A program made the translations under genes and the position numbers. The notes under the pieces are model-generated. The model made no database searches. It saw only the letters and a program-made list of their open reading frames with translations, and was not told the DNA's origin. Shown here piece after piece: positions 43,155 to 51,005 of a stretch of DNA of 60,385 nt. The stretch's first letter is position 1; each line of letters opens with the position of its first letter. The stretch spans positions 1 through 60,385 of the forward strand of contig JAIOPM010000012.1 of assembly GCA_021413885.1 (NCBI GenBank). The letters run 5' to 3'. This DNA comes from Planctomycetota bacterium (lineage in GTDB: Bacteria > Planctomycetota > UBA1135 > GCA-002686595).

Positions 43155-44480
43155 GTGAACCCCGCCCGCGCCAAGAGCGTCTTGCGCTACTTCCTGCCGG
43201 CCGACACGTTCGTCCGGATCCAGGTCTGCGATCCCGCGTCGCTCGCCCTCGACGCGCGCGCGCCGCTCAATCGTTCGGGCTATCGCAAGGCGGTGATCCA
43301 GAGTTGCTGCCCGGAGCTCGGTGGCGATCTGCCGCGGCGCATCACCGATCTCTGTCCGCACGATCCGCTCGCGGGCGAGGACTTGCTCTACCAGTTGTGC
43401 GTCGAGGTCAATCCGGAGCTCGACATCCACACGGTGCGACTGCCGACCGCGGTCGACGCGGGCGCGGCGACCGGAGCCGCGGAGCCCGGCGAGAAGCCGC
43501 GCGCCCAACGCCCGTCCTACGACGAATGGCTGCTCTCGCTGCGCGCGAAGACACGCGGCCTCGAGGAGCGGCTGCGCCGTCGCGTGATCGGTCAGAACGC
43601 CGCGATCACGAGCGTCGTGCGCGCGGTCAAGAAAGCGGCGGCCGGCCTCGCGGAGCCCGCGAAGCCGATCGCGAGCCTGCTGTTCGTCGGCCGCACCGGA
43701 ACGGGCAAGACCGAGCTCGCGCGCACGCTCGCGCGTGAACTCTTCGGCAACGAGACCGGCCACCTCGCGCGCATCGATTGTTCGGAGTTCGGGCTCGCGC
43801 ACGAATACTCGAAGCTGATCGGCGCGCCGCCGGGCTACGTCGGTCACGAACACGGCGGACAACTGACCGAGACCGTGCGCAAGGAGCCGCACTGCGTCGT
43901 GCTCTTCGACGAGATCGAGAAGGCGCACACCAAGCTCCACCACTTGCTGTTGCAGGTGCTCGACGAAGGGCACCTCACCGACAGCCGCGGCCGGCGCGTC
44001 GATTTCTCGCGCGCGATCGTCCTCCTGACGTCGAACGTCGGCGCGACCGACATCCAGGCCGCGCGCCATCGCGTCGGCTTCGCGACCCACGAGCGCCTCG
44101 GCGAGGCGGGGCTCGACGAGATGGTGCAACGCGCGCTCGAGACCGAGTTCGCGCCCGAATTCCTCGGCCGCGTCGGTGAACGCGTGCTCTTCCGCGAGCT
44201 CGAGTTCGACGACGCGGTGAAGATCGCCGACGTGTTGCTCGGCGAACTGTCGCGCCGCGCGCGCAACCGCGGCCTGTGCGTCGCGTTCCGTCCGTCGGTC
44301 GCCCGTTGGGTCGCCGAGCACGGGTTCAGCCAGATCGCGGGCGCGCGCGAGCTGAAGCGCGTCGTGCAGCGCGAGATCGAAGGCCCGCTCTCCGAACTGA
44401 TGCTCGCCGGCGGCGCCCCGGACCGCCTGGTGCGCGTCTCGATCCGCGAACGCGCGCCGTTCTTCGCGACGGAGCCGTAG
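43155..44480 (+). CDS. Single-ring AAA+ protein related to ClpA/ClpB D2 domain
   Basis: 441 residues from GTG 43155. The N-terminal ~125 residues (SVLRYFLPADTFVRIQVCDP) match no family I know. A Clp-type AAA+ core follows: Walker A GRTGTGKT (179-186), pore-loop region GAPPGYVGHEHGG, Walker B VVLFDEIEKAH (D252/E253), sensor-1 LLTSNVGATD, arginine-finger region FLGRVGE, and a ClpB D2-small domain (FSQIAGARELKRVVQREIEG). There is only one AAA module, unlike ClpA/ClpB, and no ClpP-docking loop that I can identify. The start is uncertain: an AAGGAG lies ~16 bases upstream inside a 6-bp hairpin (43134-43149), and GTG 43056 is also in frame. It is divergent from the kinase gene. Confidence 0.83.
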   Translation: MNPARAKSVLRYFLPADTFVRIQVCDPASLALDARAPLNRSGYRKAVIQSCCPELGGDLPRRITDLCPHDPLAGEDLLYQLCVEVNPELDIHTVRLPTAVDAGAATGAAEPGEKPRAQRPSYDEWLLSLRAKTRGLEERLRRRVIGQNAAITSVVRAVKKAAAGLAEPAKPIASLLFVGRTGTGKTELARTLARELFGNETGHLARIDCSEFGLAHEYSKLIGAPPGYVGHEHGGQLTETVRKEPHCVVLFDEIEKAHTKLHHLLLQVLDEGHLTDSRGRRVDFSRAIVLLTSNVGATDIQAARHRVGFATHERLGEAGLDEMVQRALETEFAPEFLGRVGERVLFRELEFDDAVKIADVLLGELSRRARNRGLCVAFRPSVARWVAEHGFSQIAGARELKRVVQREIEGPLSELMLAGGAPDRLVRVSIRERAPFFATEP

Positions 44481-44526
44481 CGGAGGCTTCCAACCGCGGG
44501 CCGCGCGGGAGTATCTTCCCGCCCCC

Positions 44527-45897
44527 ATGGTTCGCGCCGTCCTCGTTCCGTTGTGCGCCGCGCTCGTCCTCGCCGGTTCGGCGGTGGCGCAGACCGAGCC
44601 CTCGGTCGCCGCGAGCGGTCGCGGCACGAACCTGACGTTCGCGGAGTTCGATCGCCTCGTGCTGTCGCGCCACGGCGAGACCGAGACCGGGCACACGGCG
44701 TTGCGGCACCTGCTCAACGCGCGGGTGCTCGACGTCCTGGCGAAGGAATCGAAGCTCGCGATCGGCGACGCCGACGTGCAGAAGCGCCTCGACCAGATCG
44801 AGAAGGACATCGCCGCGTCGGGCCAGAAGGGCGGGCTCGCGGCGTACTTGAAGGAAAACGGCGTCTCGCGCGCGACGTTCACTGAGTACCTGCGCCTCGG
44901 GTTGATCCAAGAAACGCTCGCGCGGCGCGCGCTCGGCATCGCGGAGCCCAAACCGGTCAACGCCGAGCAACAGGAACTCTGGCTCGACCAAGTGATGGCC
45001 GCGCGCGGCGTCGACTACCCGGCGGCGCCGTGGACCGAGGGCATCGCGGCGCGCTGCGGCGACGTGTCGGTCTCGGTCGGCGCGTTCGCCGAGCACCTGC
45101 GCTTACAGCTCGGGCGCGAGACCCTGCGCGACGATTGCTTCCAGGCGTTGCTCGCCAAACGTCTGCGCCCGCGCTTGCCGGCGCTCTCCGACGAAGCGGT
45201 CGAGCACGCCGTCGACGCCGAGCTCGCGCGCCGCCGCGCCGACTTCGCCGCCGATCCGAAGCACCAAGGGATGACGTACGACCAAGCGGCCGCCGCGACC
45301 GGCATCCGCGTCGAGAGCCTGCGCGACGATCCCGCAGTGCGCGCCGCGGCGCTCGCGTACGCGTGGGTCGACGTCAACTGGGGCCCGGAAGGTCTGAAGC
45401 GCGTCTATCAAGAGGAACGCGCGCTCTTCGACGGCCGCCACGGCGAGGCCTACCGCGTGCGGATCCTCTTCCTGCGCGCCGCGGTGCTGAAGAACCAACT
45501 CAACCCGCGCAGCTTCGAGGACGCGGAGCGCGAGCTCGGCCTCCTGCGCGCCGAGATCCACGACGAGGCCGACTTCAAGCGCCTGGCGACGACGCGCTCC
45601 GAGGACCCGCCGACCCGCGACAAGGAAGGCCTCTTCGACTGGATCGCGCGCGGCGACGAGCGCCTGCCCGCCGACGTCGTGTCGCGCATCTTCCGCGACG
45701 GAGCGCCGATCGCCGACGACCAACGTCTGATCGGTCCGGTGCGCAGCACCGGCGGCGTGGTGCTCGCGTGGGTCGGCGAACGCCGCGCGCCGCCGTCCTG
45801 GGAAGTCATGGCGAGCCACGTACACCGCGAACTGCGCAAGCGCATCATGGACGAAGCGTTGGTGCCGGCGGACATGAACACCTTTCTCGATGAGTGA
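44527..45897 (+). CDS. Secreted SurA-like peptidyl-prolyl isomerase/foldase
   Basis: 456 residues. Signal peptide MVRAVLVPLCAALVLAGSAVAQ. Two SurA-N-like helical segments follow (ALRHLLNARVLDVLAKESKL; DCFQALLAKRLRPRLPALSD), then a parvulin-like domain at ~290-430 with DFKRLATTRSEDPPTRDKEGL and LIGPVRSTGGVVLAWVGERR. The ATG is 46 bp after the AAA+ gene. The stop is only 3 bp from the first microcompartment vertex gene, so the foldase and shell genes are probably in one transcript. A secreted foldase beside cytosolic shell genes is an odd pairing. Confidence 0.85.
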   Translation: MVRAVLVPLCAALVLAGSAVAQTEPSVAASGRGTNLTFAEFDRLVLSRHGETETGHTALRHLLNARVLDVLAKESKLAIGDADVQKRLDQIEKDIAASGQKGGLAAYLKENGVSRATFTEYLRLGLIQETLARRALGIAEPKPVNAEQQELWLDQVMAARGVDYPAAPWTEGIAARCGDVSVSVGAFAEHLRLQLGRETLRDDCFQALLAKRLRPRLPALSDEAVEHAVDAELARRRADFAADPKHQGMTYDQAAAATGIRVESLRDDPAVRAAALAYAWVDVNWGPEGLKRVYQEERALFDGRHGEAYRVRILFLRAAVLKNQLNPRSFEDAERELGLLRAEIHDEADFKRLATTRSEDPPTRDKEGLFDWIARGDERLPADVVSRIFRDGAPIADDQRLIGPVRSTGGVVLAWVGERRAPPSWEVMASHVHRELRKRIMDEALVPADMNTFLDE

Positions 45898-45900
45898 ACG

Positions 45901-46194
45901 ATGTTGATCGGTCGTGTGGTCGGAAGCGTGGTCTCTACGCGCAAGGACGAGAAGCTCGAGGGCCGCAAACTCTTGGTCGTGCAAGTGCACAACCAGGACA
46001 ACAAGCCGGTCGATCAATACGTGGTCGCCGTCGACTCGGTCCAAGCGGGGCCGGGCGACATGGTGCTCTACGCGACGGGCTCGAGCGCGCGCCAGACGGA
46101 GCTCACCGAAGGCCGCCCGGTCGACGCGGTGATCATGGCGATCGTCGATTCGTGGGACCTCGGCGGCGCGAACGTCTACGAGAAGTGGGCCTGA
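45901..46194 (+). CDS. Bacterial microcompartment vertex protein (BMC-P, EutN/CcmL family), copy 1
   Basis: 97 residues, the family's usual size. MLIGRVVGSVVSTRKDEKLEGRKLLVVQV is the classic EutN/CcmL start (given here as a run of short strands: IGRVVGSVVST, KLEGRKLLVVQ), followed by VAVDSVQAGPGDMVLYATGSSAR and DAVIMAIVDSW. These proteins form pentamers that close the vertices of polyhedral protein shells. It is the first of three tandem paralogues, separated by 2-3 bp with almost identical junctions (TGACGATG, TGAACGATG). Confidence 0.95.
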   Translation: MLIGRVVGSVVSTRKDEKLEGRKLLVVQVHNQDNKPVDQYVVAVDSVQAGPGDMVLYATGSSARQTELTEGRPVDAVIMAIVDSWDLGGANVYEKWA

Positions 46195-46196
46195 CG

Positions 46197-46493
46197 ATGT
46201 ACTTGGCTCGCGTCACCGGTCGCGTCGTCGCCTCGCAGAAGTACAAGGGCCTCGAAGGCGTCGCGTTGCAGTGGATCCAACCGCTCGACGAGGACGGCGA
46301 AGCGATGGGCGCACAGCTCGTCGCGTGCGCCGCGGTGTCGACGGGTCCCGGCGATCTGGTGCACTTCGTCGACGGACGCGAAGCCGCGCTCGCGTGCCCG
46401 GTGAAGTTCGTCCCGGTCGACGCGGCGATCATCGGTTACGTCGAACAAGCGGTGTCGAAGGGCGAGTTCATCGGCCGCGACAGGAAGAGCTGA
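46197..46493 (+). CDS. Bacterial microcompartment vertex protein (BMC-P), copy 2
   Basis: 98 residues. Same fold: YLARVTGRVVASQKYKGLEG, VSTGPGDLVHFVDGREAAL and DAAIIGYVEQAV. It departs from copy 1 in the loop after the first hairpin (WIQPLDEDGEAMGAQLV), and it carries an extra basic tail (GRDRKS). Three distinct BMC-P proteins per locus is the norm in the Planctomycetes/Verrucomicrobia type of microcompartment. Confidence 0.94.
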   Translation: MYLARVTGRVVASQKYKGLEGVALQWIQPLDEDGEAMGAQLVACAAVSTGPGDLVHFVDGREAALACPVKFVPVDAAIIGYVEQAVSKGEFIGRDRKS

Positions 46494-46496
46494 ACG

Positions 46497-46814
46497 ATGT
46501 TCCTTGGCGAGATCCTCGGCACGGTCGTCTCACCGGTCCAGATCCCGATCTTGAACGGACAGAAGCTCCTGCTCGTGCGCACGCTGACGCCCGACGGCCG
46601 GCGGACCGGCAAGACGCGGATCGCGATCGACAAGGCGCAAGCCGGCGTCGGCGATCGCGTGCTCTGCATCGACGAGGGCAATTCGGCGCGCGGCATCTTC
46701 AAGGATCCCGAAGGCGCGGTGAAGACGGTCGTGATCGGCGTCGTCGACTACGTCGACCTCGAGAGCGGTCGCGTCTACGACAAGAGCACGGCGAAACGAG
46801 AGGTGAACGCGTGA
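46497..46814 (+). CDS. Bacterial microcompartment vertex protein (BMC-P), copy 3
   Basis: 105 residues, the longest of the three. LGEILGTVVSPVQIPILNGQ replaces the usual VVST-KxxxLxGxK start, followed by IDKAQAGVGDRVLCIDEGNSAR and TVVIGVVDYVDLESGRVYD. The stop overlaps the GTG start of the aldolase gene (GTGA), so shell vertex and enzyme are co-translated. Confidence 0.94.
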   Translation: MFLGEILGTVVSPVQIPILNGQKLLLVRTLTPDGRRTGKTRIAIDKAQAGVGDRVLCIDEGNSARGIFKDPEGAVKTVVIGVVDYVDLESGRVYDKSTAKREVNA

Positions 46815-47536
46815 GCCAGGACGAAACGGCGCGAGCGAGAAGTTGGAGCGACGAAGAGGCGCGCCTGCGCCGCGCGATCTGCGAGATCGGCAAGCTCTGC
46901 TACAGCCGCTTCTACATCGTCGGCGCGGACGGGAACATCTCGGCGCGCATGAACGACGGAACAGTGCTGATCACGCCGGCGGGCGCGATGAAGGGCTTCC
47001 TCGAACCGCATCACATCGCGCACATCGACATGCGCGGCAACGTCGTCGACGGCGGCCCGAGCGCGTCGACCGAGAAAGGCATCCACCTGACCGCGTACGA
47101 GGTGCGGCCCGAGATGCGCGCGGTCTGCCACGCTCACCCGCCGCACGCCGTCGCGATGACGATCGCCGGGATCGACATGCAAGCGCCGTTCATCCCCGAG
47201 ATCATCGTGACGATCGGCGGGATCCCGACCGCGAACTTCGGCACGCCGGGCACGCCCGAGCTCGCCGACTCCATCCGCAACATCCTGAAGTGCTCCGACA
47301 CCGTCGTGATGACGAACCACGGCTCGGTGACGCTCGGCACCAACTTGATGGACGCGTACAAGAAGCTCGACATGGTCGAGCACACCGCGAAGATCCTCTA
47401 CTACGCGCACTCGGTCGGACACGCGAAGCCGCTGAACGCCGAGTACGTGCAGAAGCTCCTCGCGACGCGCGGACTGCTCGGCATCAAGACGGTCAACACG
47501 CTCGAGAACGAGTGCGGCGTGCGCAAGCAGGACTGA
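46811..47536 (+). CDS. Class II aldolase, probable microcompartment L-fuculose/L-rhamnulose phosphate aldolase
   Basis: 241 residues. An N-terminal extension (~1-18, DETARARSWSDEEARLRRAI) could be an encapsulation helix. The aldolase/adducin fold follows: GNISARMNDGTVLITPAGAM, STEKGIH with the candidate catalytic E88, zinc ligands H107 and H109 in CHAHPPHA, and H170 in TNHGSVTLG. The family splits sugar 1-phosphates into DHAP and lactaldehyde. In planctomycete fucose/rhamnose microcompartments such an enzyme is the signature component. No aldehyde dehydrogenase, PduL or BMC-H gene is in this window. Confidence 0.9.
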   Translation: MSQDETARARSWSDEEARLRRAICEIGKLCYSRFYIVGADGNISARMNDGTVLITPAGAMKGFLEPHHIAHIDMRGNVVDGGPSASTEKGIHLTAYEVRPEMRAVCHAHPPHAVAMTIAGIDMQAPFIPEIIVTIGGIPTANFGTPGTPELADSIRNILKCSDTVVMTNHGSVTLGTNLMDAYKKLDMVEHTAKILYYAHSVGHAKPLNAEYVQKLLATRGLLGIKTVNTLENECGVRKQD

Positions 47537-47545
47537 CGGCGAGCG

Positions 47546-48253
47546 TCAGTCCCGCCGATCGTTCTGCTGCACGCGCAGGACGAGGTAGATGAGCTGCATC
47601 ACCGACGCCGCCGCGGCCGCGACGTACGTCATCGCCGCGGCGTCGAGGACCTGCTTGACGCCTTCGGCTTCTTCCTGGGTCCTGACGATGCCCGTGCCCG
47701 CGAGCACCGCCTTCGCGCGGTTCGACGCGTTGAACTCGGTCGGCAGCGTGACGAGTTGGAAGAGCACCACCGCCGCGAACAGGAACACGCCGCCCCACAT
47801 CAGCATCGAGCCGATCGGCAGCGAGTGCAGCAGCGCGCCGGCGATGAACGGCAGGAACCAGAGATGGTTGCCGATGTTGCAGAGCGGCACGAGGTTCGAG
47901 CGCAACACGAGCGGCGTGTACCCGACCTTGTCCTGGATCGCGTGGCCGGCTTCGTGCGCGGCGACCGCGACCGACGAAACCGAGCGACCGTCGTAGACGT
48001 CCGGCGAGAGGCGCAGCGCCTTCGCTTTCGGATCGTAGTGGTCCGAGAGGAAGCCCTGGTGACGTTCGATCGTCACGCCTTCGACGCCGCCGGCCCGCAG
48101 CACCGACGCGGCGGCTTGGGCGCCGGACATGCCGCTGGTCGTGCCGACGCGTTGGAAACGCGCGAACGTGCTTTGCACGCGCCATTGAGCCCACGCGCTG
48201 AAAGCGGCCGCGGGCAACGTCAGGATCAAGTACTGCGGATCGAAGAAGAACAT
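47546..48253 (-). CDS. YugP-family membrane zinc metallopeptidase
   Basis: 235 residues. It begins with FFFDPQYLILTLPAAAFSAWAQW, a membrane helix, then has the family segments GMSGAQAAASVLRAGGVEGV and HYDPKAKALRLSPDVYDGRSVSSVAVAAHEAGHAIQ with the zinc motif HEAGH (H100, E101, H104). Two further membrane helices and PTEFNASNRAKAVL, also conserved, follow, and a last helix closes the protein. Function in bacteria is poorly known; membrane protein quality control is often supposed. Its stop lies 9 bp from the aldolase stop on the other strand. A 10-bp inverted repeat lies upstream of its start. Confidence 0.92.
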   Translation of the reverse strand: MFFFDPQYLILTLPAAAFSAWAQWRVQSTFARFQRVGTTSGMSGAQAAASVLRAGGVEGVTIERHQGFLSDHYDPKAKALRLSPDVYDGRSVSSVAVAAHEAGHAIQDKVGYTPLVLRSNLVPLCNIGNHLWFLPFIAGALLHSLPIGSMLMWGGVFLFAAVVLFQLVTLPTEFNASNRAKAVLAGTGIVRTQEEAEGVKQVLDAAAMTYVAAAAASVMQLIYLVLRVQQNDRRD

Positions 48254-48274
48254 GGGCGACTCCTACTCGATCTC

Positions 48275-48308
48275 CGGAGAGCTCTTCAAGCGCAGGTCGA
48301 GCTCTCCG
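48275..48308. promoter_or_regulatory. 10-bp inverted repeat in the yugP-like/merR-like divergent region
   Basis: CGGAGAGCTC (48275-48284) and GAGCTCTCCG (48299-48308) are perfect inverted copies separated by 14 bp. They lie 22-55 bp upstream of the YugP-like start and ~200 bp before the MerR-like gene. This could be an operator for the adjacent MerR-like regulator or an mRNA hairpin in the peptidase leader. The rest of this 252-bp gap shows nothing I recognise. Confidence 0.5.
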
Positions 48309-48505
48309 AGCGAGGCGCACCACCCTAGTCCGCTGCGACGCGGTCTCAAGCGCTTTCGCCGCGCGCCGGCCGGCGGAAGCGGCGTCCGCCCAGGGCCGGC
48401 GCTGGAGGCTAAGCTTGATCGAGCGTTAGCATGGGACGTGCTCGCCCTTCATCCGGCGGGCACGAACCCGATCCGCCGCTTCCCCGCCTCTTACGAAAGC
48501 TCCGC

Positions 48506-48979
48506 ATGAACGACGCCAACGAACTCCTGAAGATCGGCGACTTCGCGCGGCTCGCGAGCACCAACCTGCGGACGCTGCGCTACTACGAAGAACTCGGGCT
48601 GCTCGCGCCGGCGTCGCGCAGCCAAGGCGGCTTCCGTTACTACCGCCGCGCGCACCTGAACCGGTTGAACATGATCCGCGACCTGCAGAGTCTCGGGCTC
48701 AACCTGGATCGGATCCGCGAGCTGATGGCGACCCGCGAGGTCGTCGACGATCGCAAGCAATTCGTCGCGCGTGTCGACGAAGCCCTGCGCGAACAGGATC
48801 GCCTGCTCGCCGAGCGCATCAAGCTCCTCGAAGAGCAACGCGCAGGCATCGCCCGCGCGTCGGCCAAGCTCCACGACTGCGAGCACTGCCGCCATTCGCC
48901 TCACGTCGACAACAACTTCTGCGAACCGTGCGTGATGACCGGCCAGCCCCTGCCGGAAACGATCAGCGCGCTCTATTGA
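48506..48979 (+). CDS. MerR-family transcriptional regulator with C-terminal cysteine cluster
   Basis: 157 residues. The MerR winged helix (~7-75: LKIGDFARLASTNLRTLRYY, GLLAPASRSQGGFRYY, LNRLNMIRDLQSLGLNLDRI) is followed by a dimerisation coiled coil (~88-128). The end has CEHCRHSP and CEPCVMTG, two CxxC pairs that could bind a metal or an Fe-S cluster. The start ATG 48506 is chosen because the DNA-binding domain begins directly after it. It is immediately upstream of a cysteine desulfurase gene (stop to ATG 38 bp), which fits a regulator sensing Fe-S or metal status; this is inference. Confidence 0.9.
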   Translation: MNDANELLKIGDFARLASTNLRTLRYYEELGLLAPASRSQGGFRYYRRAHLNRLNMIRDLQSLGLNLDRIRELMATREVVDDRKQFVARVDEALREQDRLLAERIKLLEEQRAGIARASAKLHDCEHCRHSPHVDNNFCEPCVMTGQPLPETISALY

Positions 48980-49017
48980 GCTACGGCGAGAACCGCGGAG
49001 CGCCCGCGGACGTCGCG

Positions 49018-50184
49018 ATGATGACGACGATCTACCTCGACAATAACGCGACGACGCGGATCGCGCCCGAGGTCGCGGAGGCGATGTGGCCGTGGCTGAC
49101 CGAGCACTACGGCAATCCGTCCAGCCTCCACCGTTTCGGCGAAGATGCGCTCGAGGCCGTCTCGCGCGCGCGGGCTTCCGTCGCGCGTTTGCTCGGCGCG
49201 CGGCACGCGAGCGAGATCGTCTTCACGGCGGGCGGGACCGAGTCGAATCACCTCGCGCTCCACCAAGCGCGCGGCGCGGCGCCGGAACGCAAACGCGTGA
49301 TCACGACCGCGGTCGAACATCCGGCGGTGCTCGAACCGAGCGCACGCCTCGCCGACTCGGGCTTCGTCGTCGAACGCGCGCGCGTCGAGCACGACGGCTC
49401 GCTCGCCCTCGATGCGTTCCTCGCGAGCCTCGACACGCGCTGCGCGCTGGTGTCGGTGATGTGGGCGAACAACGAAACCGGCGCCATTCACGACGTCGCC
49501 GCGATCGGCCGGCGTTGTCGCGAGCTCGGCATCCTCTTCCACGTCGACGCGGTGCAAGCGGCGGGCAAGCTCGCGTTCGTGCTCACCGATTTGGCCGTCG
49601 ACTACGTCTCGGTCAGCGCCCACAAGCTCCACGGACCGCAGGGCGTCGGCGCGTTGTGGGTGCGACGCGGGAGTCCGTTCGATGCGTGGACGCGCGGCGG
49701 ATCGCAGGAAGCCGATCGACGCGCCGGTACGGAGAACGTCGCCGGCATCGTCGGTTTCGGGCGCGCGGCGGAGCTCGCGCGCGAGTGGCTCGCGGGCGGC
49801 GGACCCGAACGGCTCGCGGCGTTGCGCGACGAGCTGGAGCGTCGGCTGCGGGAGCGGATCGATGGTTTCGAGGTCGCCGCCGCCAAGATCGCGCGCACGA
49901 GCGGCACGTCCCAGTTCGTCTTCGGCGACGTGTCCGGCGAGGCACTGGTCCTCGCGCTCTCCGACGCCGGCGTGTGCGCGTCGAGCGGCTCCGCATGCTC
50001 GTCGGGCACCCAGGCACCGTCCCACGTCTTGACCGCGATGGGTTGGGACGCGGCCCATGCGTCGTCGAGCCTGCGGCTCTCGCTCTCGCGCTTCACGACC
50101 GAGGACGAGGTCGCACGCGCCACCGAACTCGTCGCCTCGGCCGTCCGCGACCTGCGCAGTCTGCTCGGGTCGCCGCGCTCCTAA
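49018..50184 (+). CDS. nifS: Cysteine desulfurase, NifS/IscS family
   Basis: 388 residues, PLP-dependent. Start TIYLDNNATTR, then AGGTESNHLAL, ITTAVEHPAVLEP, WANNETGAIHD, FHVDAVQAAGK and the PLP lysine K203 in SAHKLHGPQGVG. The catalytic cysteine is C327 in SSGSACSSGTQAPSHVL, typical of group I (IscS/NifS) enzymes. It supplies persulfide sulfur for Fe-S cluster or thio-cofactor assembly. ATG 49018 and 49021 are adjacent; a TTG at 48976 overlapping the MerR stop is in frame but would add a non-conserved extension. No iscU/iscA follows. Confidence 0.93.
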   Translation: MMTTIYLDNNATTRIAPEVAEAMWPWLTEHYGNPSSLHRFGEDALEAVSRARASVARLLGARHASEIVFTAGGTESNHLALHQARGAAPERKRVITTAVEHPAVLEPSARLADSGFVVERARVEHDGSLALDAFLASLDTRCALVSVMWANNETGAIHDVAAIGRRCRELGILFHVDAVQAAGKLAFVLTDLAVDYVSVSAHKLHGPQGVGALWVRRGSPFDAWTRGGSQEADRRAGTENVAGIVGFGRAAELAREWLAGGGPERLAALRDELERRLRERIDGFEVAAAKIARTSGTSQFVFGDVSGEALVLALSDAGVCASSGSACSSGTQAPSHVLTAMGWDAAHASSSLRLSLSRFTTEDEVARATELVASAVRDLRSLLGSPRS

Positions 50185-50262
50185 GGCGGCAGCGTTTTCC
50201 GCCTGAAACGGCGAGCCTCTCGCCTGGGCCCACCTCCGCGCAGTAGAGTTGTTCGCCCGACA

Positions 50263-50814
50263 ATGGCCGAACCGATCGCCAGCTACACGATCCAGGCCTC
50301 CGGCCTGTGGAGCACCCGCCACCGCATCTCCAACGCGACGGGGACTGTGGGATCGCTGACCGTCCGCCGCAGCGGCGTCGGCGTCGTCGAGTCCGGCACG
50401 TTCCAGCCCGACAAGGGCGAGGTCCTGACGTTCCGCCGCGACCCCGGCATCCTGCGCGGTCAGTTCTCGGTCTGGACCGAGGGCCGCGAGTGGTTGGGCT
50501 CGTCGCTGCGCTGGAGCGTGATGCGCCGCGAGATCGCGCTGCACACCGGCAACAAGCCGTTGCGCCTGGTTCCGCTGCCGGGCTTCAGCTTCGGCTGGAG
50601 CCTCCAAGCGCCGAAGACCGGCGAAATGGCGCGCATCCACGGCAATCCGCTGACCCGCAAAGCCCGCGTCGACGTCTTCCGCAAGGTCGACTTCGAGCTC
50701 CTGGTCTTCGCGTACTTCCTGGGCTCGCAGATCTGGCTGGAGTCGCTCTGGCCGGGCCCCGAACTCGATCCGGAAACCCACGCGACGCCCGCCGGGAAGG
50801 CGTCGCCGTCCTGA
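50263..50814 (+). CDS. Hypothetical protein, possibly tubby C-like/LURP-one fold
   Basis: 183 residues, with no signal peptide or long membrane helix. Alternating beta segments (ASYTIQASGLWSTRHRISNA; GSLTVRRSGVGVVESGTFQP; FSFGWSLQAPKTGEMARIHG) and a hydrophobic C-terminal helix (DFELLVFAYFLGSQIWLESL) recall the scramblase/LURP-one (tubby C-like) fold, a weak visual resemblance only. It follows the desulfurase by 78 bp. I cannot assign a function. Confidence 0.7.
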   Translation: MAEPIASYTIQASGLWSTRHRISNATGTVGSLTVRRSGVGVVESGTFQPDKGEVLTFRRDPGILRGQFSVWTEGREWLGSSLRWSVMRREIALHTGNKPLRLVPLPGFSFGWSLQAPKTGEMARIHGNPLTRKARVDVFRKVDFELLVFAYFLGSQIWLESLWPGPELDPETHATPAGKASPS

Positions 50815-51005
50815 GCGAGGCAGCGAGCCTCCGGCCCTTTACGTGGGACGCCCGGGGCTCGCAAAAGGTCGGTCGGTCGGGAATACTGCGTCGCTCCCGA
50901 TCGTCCGCGCGCTCCTGAAGAAGTGAGCCCCCACGCGGGCCACTCACGCCAGCCAAACATCAGGCGCGGCACTCGCTCGCGCCCCCTCTCGAACCCCACC
51001 GATCC

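Noticed and set aside
50190..50212. CGTTT...AAACG hairpin after the cysteine desulfurase gene as a terminator
   Set aside because: A 5-bp stem with no T-run; too weak to annotate.
50860..50885. GGTC microrepeat as a possible promoter or repeat element
   Set aside because: Only about three copies of a 4-base unit; too short to call more than chance in a GC-rich genome.
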